16,589 nt of DNA, from the NCBI GenBank assembly GCA_964509505.1, contig CAZDYP010000124.1, positions 1-16,589 of the forward strand. Reading direction: 5' to 3'. The notes under the pieces were generated by a model. It had not been told where the DNA came from, did not search any database, and saw only the letters and a program-made list of their open reading frames with translations. This document shows positions 1 to 5,649 of this stretch, in pieces (positions within the stretch are counted from its first letter, which is position 1; each line of letters starts with the position of its first letter). Source of the DNA: CAZDYP01 sp964509505 (GTDB lineage Bacteria > Chloroflexota > Anaerolineae > JACRMK01). The position numbers and the translations under genes are program-made.

Positions 1-339
1 GCGCTTGGCTCTAACTTGCGCGAGAGCCAACAACTCGCGGGCATCTTCTCGTTTGCCGCCTTCGTGCCATACATGCTCGCAGGTTTGCTCTTCGCCAATC
101 CCAATCAACTGCTGGCGCGTGTGCTGAGCTTCTTCCCGTTGACCGCGCCGACGATGATGATGTTGCGCCTGCCGCTTGGCGAGATTCCGCTGTTCGACAT
201 CATCCTCAGCATCGTCATCCTCATCGTCTCGATTCCGTTTGCATGGTGGGCAGGCGCAAAGCTGTTCCGTATGGGCTTATTGATGTATGGCAAGCGGCCG
301 TCGTTGCGGGAATTGGCGCGAGCGTTACGAGGGGCATAA
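1..339 (+). CDS. ABC-2 type transporter permease, C-terminal fragment (5' end outside window)
   Basis: The frame is open from the first base, so only the last ~112 residues of a larger membrane protein are present. Two long hydrophobic segments are visible: one around the FVPYMLAGLLF stretch and one near the end (IILSIVILIVSIPFAWWAGA). The order NLRESQQLAGIFSF, hydrophobic segment, LSFFPLTAPTMMMLR, hydrophobic segment, short basic tail matches the end of NatB/ABC2_membrane_3 permeases, which form the membrane part of Na+ or drug export ABC systems. The TTG at position 16 is internal and is not the start. The gene is followed after one base by the small ferredoxin-like gene, so the two are probably cotranscribed. 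Substrate unknown. The ATPase gene at 771 belongs to an importer-type family and has its own promoter, so it is unlikely to be this permease's partner. Confidence 0.75.
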   Translation, partial: ALGSNLRESQQLAGIFSFAAFVPYMLAGLLFANPNQLLARVLSFFPLTAPTMMMLRLPLGEIPLFDIILSIVILIVSIPFAWWAGAKLFRMGLLMYGKRPSLRELARALRGA

Positions 340-340
340 G

Positions 341-562
341 ATGAATTTGTTTATTCGCATCGAACTTGCGCCCACCGCGCAGACCATCGCTTCGCTCGTC
401 GCGCTCTGTCCAGTCAATATCTTCGCATTATGTGATGGACTGGTGACCGTGCAAGACGAGCGGCAAGACGAATGCACACTCTGCGAACTGTGCCTCACAG
501 CCGCGCCTGTGGGGACGATTCGCATTCACAAGCTGTATGAAGGGGAATCACAAGGAACTTAG
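341..562 (+). CDS. Small ferredoxin-like protein with a single [4Fe-4S] motif
   Basis: A 73-residue protein. I chose the ATG at 341 because it lies one base after the permease stop and has a purine-rich GAGGGG about 8 nt upstream; a longer reading from 287 would run deep into the permease gene. Residues 23-24 are Cys-Pro, followed by VNIFAL, and C45-x2-C48-x2-C51 lies in CTLCELC. This is the layout of one half of a bacterial ferredoxin: the CxxCxxC and a distant CP together ligate one [4Fe-4S] cluster. The position where a second CP would normally follow CxxCxxC reads AP, so a second cluster is not expected. C31 is an additional cysteine. It is probably an electron carrier or a redox-sensing accessory protein in the cytoplasm. 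The functional link to the adjacent permease is unknown. Confidence 0.65.
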   Translation: MNLFIRIELAPTAQTIASLVALCPVNIFALCDGLVTVQDERQDECTLCELCLTAAPVGTIRIHKLYEGESQGT

Positions 563-589
563 GGAAAATCAGCCTGCCGCTATTTCCCC

Positions 590-737
590 CTAAGAGAGTG
601 TTTTGAAATTCAGACCCTAAAGGTTTTTCTGGCGCAGCGGGTTCACACGTGGCGCAGACAGCCTGCCTGCAATGCTTTGGTGCCTGCCAGCGAAACCGTT
701 AGGGGCTCGGTCTGATATTTTCAAAACACTTTCTAAG
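590..737. repeat. Imperfect ~148-bp palindromic element (MITE- or REP-like)
   Basis: Most of the 208-bp gap between 562 and 771 is a large inverted repeat. The outer arms pair perfectly over 12 bp (AGTGTTTTGAAA at 597-608 with its complement at 719-730) and continue imperfectly inward through CAGACC..CTAA.GGTTT on the left and the complement of AACCGTTAGGGGCTCGGTCTG on the right. The left arm contains CAGACCCTAAAGGT (611-624), which recurs exactly at 13408-13421 in the hairpin before the restriction gene. No ORF is visible inside. It is a non-coding repeat or a possible MITE remnant. A weak GGGAAA/TTTCCC hairpin (562-588) lies before it and could be a poor terminator for the ferredoxin-like gene. 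Confidence 0.6.
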
Positions 738-744
738 CCCCTTA

Positions 745-762
745 TGCTATAATACCGCCCAC
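745..762 (+). promoter_or_regulatory. Extended -10 promoter for the operon starting at 771
   Basis: TGCTATAAT at 745-753 is a perfect extended -10 (TGnTATAAT); no convincing -35 is seen, as expected for this class. The block GCCCAC follows after three bases. Transcription would start near 760, leaving only about 11 nt before the ATG at 771 and no Shine-Dalgarno sequence, so the transcript would be almost leaderless. The same TGCTATAAT-N3-GCCCAC arrangement occurs at 13385-13402 before the restriction gene. Confidence 0.7.
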
Positions 763-770
763 AGTCACCC

Positions 771-1847
771 ATGTATCTCACACTCAATCACATCACCAAA
801 CAATTTCCGTCGCGCGATAAAGCGGGCATCGTCACTGCGGTGAACGATGTTTCGTTGGACATCGCCAAAGGCGAGTTCATCACGTTGCTCGGTCCATCCG
901 GTTGCGGCAAGACGACGACGCTGCGCCTCATCGCGGGCTTCGAGTTCCCGACGAGTGGCCAGCTCGTGTTGGATGGGCAACGCATCAACGATTTGCCGCC
1001 CAACAAGCGCGACATGGCGATGGTCTTTCAATCGTACGCCATCTTCCCACACCTGAACGTCTATGAAAACATCGCGTATGGGCTGCAAGTCAAGCGATTG
1101 ACCAAGAACGCGATTGATTACAAAGTCGCGCAAGTACTCGAACTGACCGAGCTCACAGGCTTGGAGAAACGCGCGCCCAATCAGCTCTCAGGCGGACAAC
1201 AACAGCGTGTGGCGTTGGCGCGCGCGCTCGTCATGGAGCCCAAAGTGCTGTTGTTTGATGAGCCACTGTCCAACCTCGATGCGAAGTTGCGCGAGCAGAT
1301 GCGCGTCGAGATTCGCCGCATCCAGCAACGACTCGGCATCACGTCAGTCTATGTCACGCACGACCAAGCCGAAGCAATGACCCTCTCGGATCGCATCGTG
1401 GTGATGAATCAAGGGCGCATCGAGCAAGTGGGGCCCGCACCCGAAATTTACAAACGTCCCACCACGCAATTTGTCGCCGACTTCATCGGCAAAGCCAACT
1501 TCTTGCCTGCGCGCGTCGTCGGTGTGAACGCAGGGCATTTGCAAATCGAAACCATCGGCAAACAATACCTCAATGTGCCGCGCCCCGAACCATCACCCAA
1601 ACTCGGCGACCAAGCCACGCTCGTCGTGCGTCCCGAAGCGCTCACGCTCAATCGCGGCGGCTCGTTGCAGGGTCTCATCAAGCACGCCGCTTATCTTGGC
1701 TCACTCATCGAATACGAAGTCGCCATCGACACACACAAGCTCAGCGTCACGGAGCAAGACCCATTGCGCCTTACATTGCATCCCGTAGATAGCGCTGTGT
1801 CGGTGGGTTTGATTGCAGACTTGCTGTATGTGTTGCCAAAGGCATGA
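771..1847 (+). CDS. ABC transporter ATP-binding protein, PotA/FbpC-like importer ATPase
   Basis: 358 residues, the normal length for the polyamine / Fe(III) / sugar importer ATPase group. Visible motifs: Walker A GPSGCGKTT (41-49), Q-loop Q87 in VFQSYAIFPHLNVYEN, signature LSGGQ (139-143), Walker B VLLFDE (159-164), D-loop SNLDAKL, switch histidine H197 in VTHDQAEAM. A C-terminal TOBE-type regulatory domain of about 110 residues follows from ~245. It would energise uptake by a permease pair at the cytoplasmic face, but no cognate permease or binding protein lies downstream, so its partners must be elsewhere. Its stop overlaps the next start (ATGA at 1844-1847), making it the first gene of a six-gene operon. 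The start ATG follows a near-leaderless promoter. Family assignment is firm; substrate (Fe3+, polyamine, phosphonate or sugar) cannot be read from the sequence. Confidence 0.9.
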   Translation: MYLTLNHITKQFPSRDKAGIVTAVNDVSLDIAKGEFITLLGPSGCGKTTTLRLIAGFEFPTSGQLVLDGQRINDLPPNKRDMAMVFQSYAIFPHLNVYENIAYGLQVKRLTKNAIDYKVAQVLELTELTGLEKRAPNQLSGGQQQRVALARALVMEPKVLLFDEPLSNLDAKLREQMRVEIRRIQQRLGITSVYVTHDQAEAMTLSDRIVVMNQGRIEQVGPAPEIYKRPTTQFVADFIGKANFLPARVVGVNAGHLQIETIGKQYLNVPRPEPSPKLGDQATLVVRPEALTLNRGGSLQGLIKHAAYLGSLIEYEVAIDTHKLSVTEQDPLRLTLHPVDSAVSVGLIADLLYVLPKA

Positions 1848-2575
1848 AGCAGATCATCATTATCCCTGCCTACAATGAAGCGGCGGTCATCGCGTCGGTC
1901 TTACAGGCTGTGCGCGAGGCCGCGCCCGATTTCGATGTCGTCGTCGTCAACGACGGTTCGACCGATGAGACGGCGCGTATCGTGCGCGCGCTGCGCGTGC
2001 CGCTGTTGTCATTGCCTTGCAATCTCGGTTATGCGCGCGCGCTGCAAACAGGGCTGCGCTATGCCGCGCAAAAAGATTACGAGACCATTGTGTGTATGGA
2101 TGCCGATGGACAACACGATGCGCAGGCTGTGCAAATCCTCGTCGCTGCGCTGCGCCAAAGCGACGCCGACCTCGTCCTCGGCTCACGCTTCATCGCATCG
2201 AAGACACGCGCGCTGAGCCGCATTCCGTTGGGGCGGCGGATCGGCATGTTGTTCTTCTCACTCGCCACGCAGCTGTTAAGTCATCAACGCATCTACGATA
2301 CCACCTCTGGGTTCAAAGTCATGCGCGCCTCCACCGCTCGCGCCCTCTTGCAAGCGCGCTTTGTAGATTTCCATGCAGAGGTGCTGGTTTATCTGTCGTT
2401 GCTAGGCTATCGCATTCGTGAAGTGCCTATCCCTGTGCGCGCACGCATCACGGGCGTCTCGATGCACTCGTGGCTCAGCGCATTCACATATCCCTTGCAG
2501 ACGTTGCTCATCTTGCTGCTCGCCGTCACGCAAGCGCGTTTCAACCCTCCCCCTCCACCAAAAGAATCCGTATGA
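1844..2575 (+). CDS. Family 2 glycosyltransferase (polyprenyl-phosphate sugar transferase type)
   Basis: 243 residues, GT-A fold. Motifs: IIPAYNE (6-12) and NDGST (36-40) of the nucleotide-sugar site; DADGQHD (86-92), whose DxD binds metal and sugar nucleotide; GSRF (113-116); SGFK (155-158) of DPM1-like enzymes. A hydrophobic segment of about 17 residues (~215-230) near the C-terminus probably associates it with the membrane. Relatives transfer mannose, glucose or another sugar from a nucleotide donor to polyprenyl phosphate, giving the lipid-linked donor used by GT-C membrane glycosyltransferases. The two large membrane proteins downstream fit that role. It overlaps the ABC ATPase by 4 bp and the DUF2304 gene by 4 bp, so it is translationally coupled to both. 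Exact donor sugar unknown. Confidence 0.88.
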   Translation: MKQIIIIPAYNEAAVIASVLQAVREAAPDFDVVVVNDGSTDETARIVRALRVPLLSLPCNLGYARALQTGLRYAAQKDYETIVCMDADGQHDAQAVQILVAALRQSDADLVLGSRFIASKTRALSRIPLGRRIGMLFFSLATQLLSHQRIYDTTSGFKVMRASTARALLQARFVDFHAEVLVYLSLLGYRIREVPIPVRARITGVSMHSWLSAFTYPLQTLLILLLAVTQARFNPPPPPKESV

Positions 2576-2955
2576 ATGTGCAAGCTGTGATCGCCGCAGA
2601 CCTCATCATTGCGGCGCTTAGTTTGTTTGTCATCATCTTGTTATCGCGCGGCAAACTCTATGTAGGCTACGCGGTCATTTGGCTCATGGGTTTGTTGGGC
2701 GCGGCCGTGCTCGCCACTGTCGAGCCCTTGCGTCTGTTGTTTACGACACTCGTCGGCGCGTTGTTTCCTGTTTCCGCCTTGACCATGCTCGCCTTTGGGT
2801 TTGTCTTTCTGCTCTTGATTTACTTCTCCGTGCAAGTGACTTTGCTCGGCGACCGCGTCACGCAGCTCGCGCAGCACATTGCCATCTTGGAATTGGAACG
2901 CGAAGAAACCGCGCGCCGCGCCACACCGCAGAGCGAAACTCCTCAAGCAGGCTGA
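2572..2955 (+). CDS. DUF2304 family small membrane protein
   Basis: 127 residues starting at the ATG that overlaps the glycosyltransferase stop (ATGA). A start further upstream would overlap the glycosyltransferase by 100 bp. Three hydrophobic helices are visible (about 5-25, 33-50, 68-88), followed by LLGDRVTQLAQHIAILELEREE (about 91-112), a heptad-like, coiled-coil-prone helix, and a polar tail. This matches DUF2304 proteins: three helices, then a D-R-x3-L-A-Q segment. From general knowledge these small proteins are often encoded next to GT2 glycosyltransferases and may anchor or assist them. No catalytic residues are apparent. The 4-bp overlap supports a functional pair with the glycosyltransferase. 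Confidence 0.8.
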   Translation: MNVQAVIAADLIIAALSLFVIILLSRGKLYVGYAVIWLMGLLGAAVLATVEPLRLLFTTLVGALFPVSALTMLAFGFVFLLLIYFSVQVTLLGDRVTQLAQHIAILELEREETARRATPQSETPQAG

Positions 2956-2967
2956 AGCGCATCTCCA

Positions 2968-5649
2968 ATGTCATGGCTCCGTAACGAATTTACTCACCAG
3001 CGCTGGTTAGGTGTCGTCTGGCTCATCTGGTTCAGCGCATTCGTGTTGTTGGCGCGCGCCACGCTCGGTGGGCCCGATGGGGTGCGCTACATGGCGTATC
3101 TGCGCTCGCTCGTCTTCGATCACGATTTGCTGCTGTTCAACGAACTAATGCACTTCGGTCAACGCCTCATCATCACCGATACGGGTTACAGCGCGCAAAT
3201 CGCCAATGTCGGCGTGCTGCCCTTCTGGCTGCCCTTCTACTTGTTTGGCGTCGCGTCGGCTGGGTTGAGCGGCGACGTGGGCAACGGTCTGACCGCTGAC
3301 TATCAACTGTGGCTGGACTTCGGCGATTGGGTGTATGGCTTATTGGCAATGGGCGTGATGTATCGGTGGACGCGCCGTCACTTCAGCGCGCGCACAGCGC
3401 TCACCGCAACCTTGCTCATCGGACTCGGCACGCCCTTCATCTATTACATGACAGCGCTCGCGCCCAGCTATCACACCATCTCGACCTTGCTCGCCGCGCT
3501 CTACCTCTACCTTTGGGACACGACCCGTGCGCAACGCACGCGCTGGCACTGGCTTGGGCTTGGCTTGCTCCTCGGCTTCTTAGTGAGCATGGGACAGTAT
3601 CACACGCTCTTTAGTGTATTCTTGATGTTCGATTTGCGCTTGTTGCTTGCGGATAGCTTAACCTGGCTGCGCGACCATCAACCATCAACCATCAACCATC
3701 AACCATGGCTGACCACCTTAGCCGTATTATCAACAGGCCTCCTCCTCCCCCTCATGCCCCAATTCATCACTTGGAGCATCATCTTCGGCAATCCCTTCGC
3801 CAATCCCTACACGCTCGAAGCGGATTGGAGCGGCACGCATATTTTTGATGTCTGGTTCTCGTCGTATCACGGCCTCTACTTCACCGCGCCGATTTTGTTG
3901 CTGGCAACTTTAGGATGGTTATTAGCCATTGGTCATGGGTTATTCGTAACGAATAACCCATTACCAATGACTAATAACCAATTCCCCCTCAGCCTCGGCG
4001 CATTCGCCATCCTGTTTGGCATCGCCTACAGCAGCGCCACACGCATCGGTTGGTGGGGCGGCGTCTCCTTCGGCGCGCGTTACTTCATCAGCTTCACCCC
4101 CTTGTTCGTCATGGGCTTCGCGCAGTTATTGGATATTGGAGATTGGCTATTGAATTTCAAACGTCCAACAGCCAACCACCCACCTCCCATCTCCAACCTC
4201 CCATCTCCAACCTCCCATCTCCAATTACTAATTACTAATTACCAATTACTAATCACCACCCTCGCCGCCGCCTGCGTCCTCTGGACGTATGGTTACTACT
4301 TGCAAGCCGCCACAGGACTGGCATCATTCTCGGAATATCATCCCGCGTCGCAATGGTTTTACAATCAGTGGCTGGTGCTACAAAACTTGGGTGAGCTGGT
4401 CGCGCAACACTGGCTCGCGCCACGCTCGCCCGCGCTCATAAGCAATCTCTTCGGATTCGCGGTGATTTCATTGCTTATCGCGCGACTCGCAGCGCAACTC
4501 AAGCCAGCCGCGCTTAACCTGTCCATCGTTAGCCTGTTGCTCATTCCCGTCGGCTTCAGTTTGCTCTTGCTCAACACCGGCCCCACCAACGAGGCGCAGC
4601 GGCAAGCCCTCAGCGCGCAAGGCTTCTACGATAACCATCGCGCGCGCAGCCAACTCGACTTCGAAAGCTTCAGCAGCGAATACGTCGAGCGCGCGCGCTA
4701 TCATCAACTCGTTGGCCAACCTGACCGCGCACGCGCCATGTTCGAGCGCGCGTTGGCATTGTGGCTCGTGCCGTCACGCCAACTCGTCAGTGAAGCAGAG
4801 CGCGCTGACTACCGTCCGCTGGAGCTCCGCTTTGGCGACGACATTCAGCTCGTTGGCTTGAACGTCAACGAGCAGCCAGCCAATGGCATCCCAGCCATCA
4901 CCTGCCCATCCCCGCACGCGCCTTGCCCTTTGCGTCTGCGGTTGCTCTGGCAAGTCACCACACGCCCCGCCTACGATTACGACGTGGGCGTGCTTCTGCT
5001 CAACTCACGCGGACAGATTTTGACGCGCACCCCGCCGACGCAAGGGCTCGATCCCTTCCCTGCGCATTGGTGGTTGCCCAACATGCACATTGGCGACACA
5101 CACACCTTCGACCTCAGCACACTCAACCTGCCAGCGCCCAATCTCATCAAAATCAAAATTGAGCTGTTCGACGCGCGCGCCAATAAACGTCTGCCCATCA
5201 CCGATAGCACAGGCAAACGCCATGATGGCATCATCGGTGAAGTGCGACAACCAGCGCGCGTGACCACCGCTGCGCCCCCTCCGGTGGCGACGTTTGGACA
5301 TCCCCCACAAATTTCGCTCCTGCACTATCGTCTCACCGCCAATGAGTTAACCTTAATGTGGCGTGCCGAAACCACGCCCACCAAAGATTACACGGTGTTT
5401 GTGCATTGGCTCGACGCCCATAATCGCATCCTCGCGCAAAGCGACACGCAACCACGCGGCGGCGCATACCCAACGCACGCGTGGGACATCGGCGAAATCG
5501 TGACCGACACTTACCCCATCACCCTTGCGCCCAATGTCCGCGCGCAAGTCACACAGATTGCCGTCGGTCTCTACACGGTTGCGGATGGCGCGCGGTTGCC
5601 TAATCGCGCAGGCGGCGACGCCATCATCTTGCGGGACGTGAAGCCATGA
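2968..5649 (+). CDS. Large polytopic membrane protein, GT-C glycosyltransferase-like, with soluble C-terminal domain
   Basis: 893 residues. The N-terminal ~540 residues contain many hydrophobic helices. The first extracytoplasmic loop holds GGPDGVRYMAYLRSLVFDHDLLLFNE (34-59), rich in Asp/Glu as in GT-C (PMT/ArnT-like) enzymes that use lipid-linked sugars. A helical segment near 570-610 (YVERARYHQLVGQPDRARAMFERAL) looks like a single TPR-type unit. From ~625 a soluble, probably beta-rich domain follows (LRLLWQVTT, then a second copy-like HLPQ..LTLMWRAETTPTKDYTVFVHW region). It is homologous along its whole length to the next gene. Three heptamer-repeat tracts lie in frame in its loops (residues ~236-247, 317-338, 388-431). 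ATG at 2968 lies 12 bp after the previous stop; no strong ribosome binding site. The enzymatic role is an inference from fold and context. Confidence 0.65.
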   Translation: MSWLRNEFTHQRWLGVVWLIWFSAFVLLARATLGGPDGVRYMAYLRSLVFDHDLLLFNELMHFGQRLIITDTGYSAQIANVGVLPFWLPFYLFGVASAGLSGDVGNGLTADYQLWLDFGDWVYGLLAMGVMYRWTRRHFSARTALTATLLIGLGTPFIYYMTALAPSYHTISTLLAALYLYLWDTTRAQRTRWHWLGLGLLLGFLVSMGQYHTLFSVFLMFDLRLLLADSLTWLRDHQPSTINHQPWLTTLAVLSTGLLLPLMPQFITWSIIFGNPFANPYTLEADWSGTHIFDVWFSSYHGLYFTAPILLLATLGWLLAIGHGLFVTNNPLPMTNNQFPLSLGAFAILFGIAYSSATRIGWWGGVSFGARYFISFTPLFVMGFAQLLDIGDWLLNFKRPTANHPPPISNLPSPTSHLQLLITNYQLLITTLAAACVLWTYGYYLQAATGLASFSEYHPASQWFYNQWLVLQNLGELVAQHWLAPRSPALISNLFGFAVISLLIARLAAQLKPAALNLSIVSLLLIPVGFSLLLLNTGPTNEAQRQALSAQGFYDNHRARSQLDFESFSSEYVERARYHQLVGQPDRARAMFERALALWLVPSRQLVSEAERADYRPLELRFGDDIQLVGLNVNEQPANGIPAITCPSPHAPCPLRLRLLWQVTTRPAYDYDVGVLLLNSRGQILTRTPPTQGLDPFPAHWWLPNMHIGDTHTFDLSTLNLPAPNLIKIKIELFDARANKRLPITDSTGKRHDGIIGEVRQPARVTTAAPPPVATFGHPPQISLLHYRLTANELTLMWRAETTPTKDYTVFVHWLDAHNRILAQSDTQPRGGAYPTHAWDIGEIVTDTYPITLAPNVRAQVTQIAVGLYTVADGARLPNRAGGDAIILRDVKP
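3673..3707 (+). repeat. In-frame heptamer tract (five copies of AACCATC type)
   Basis: Five consecutive 7-bp units (GACCATC, three AACCATC, AACCATG) inside the first large membrane protein gene, encoding a polar DHQPSTINHQP segment (residues ~236-246) between two hydrophobic helices. The unit contains no stop codon in any forward frame. The paralogous protein carries a different repeat at the same position. Confidence 0.9.
3916..3980. repeat. 65-bp near-perfect palindrome made of heptamers, inside a CDS
   Basis: Bases 3916-3947 pair with 3949-3980 around a single central base, with only two mismatches in 32 pairs. The sequence divides into 7-bp units: TGGTTAT, TAGCCAT, TGGTCAT, GGGTTAT on the left and TCGTAAC, GAATAAC, CCATTAC, CAATGAC, TAATAAC on the right. 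It is translated in frame as a loop (about residues 317-338, LLAIGHGLFVTNNPLPMTNN) where the paralog has only a short charged loop. TAGCCAT also occurs in the intergenic heptamer tract at 8820-8826. Confidence 0.92.
4129..4260 (+). repeat. Long in-frame heptamer tract
   Basis: About 132 bp (44 codons) of 7-bp periodicity: TTGGATA, TTGGAGA, TTGGCTA on the left, then TCCAAC/GCCAAC variants, alternating CTCCCAT and CTCCAAC, then TACTAAT/TACCAAT and CACCACC. The left units contain TTGG and the middle units its complement CCAA, so the tract is partly an inverted repeat. It encodes a low-complexity Pro/Asn/Thr-rich segment (residues ~388-431) between two membrane helices. The edges are approximate. 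Two units in phase with the reading frame have CAA (4222, 4243) where neighbouring out-of-phase units have TAA. Confidence 0.85.

Noticed and set aside
287..340. ATG 287 as start of the ferredoxin-like gene
   Set aside because: It would overlap the permease gene by 53 bp in another frame; ATG 341 directly follows the stop and has GAGGGG upstream.
562..588. Terminator after the ferredoxin-like gene
   Set aside because: The GGGAAA/TTTCCC stem is short with a long loop and no T-run follows; too weak to list as a terminator.
1..1847. Pairing the ABC-2 permease fragment with the ATPase at 771 as one transporter
   Set aside because: The ATPase has a TOBE domain and belongs to the importer class, is separated by another gene and a repeat, and has its own promoter.
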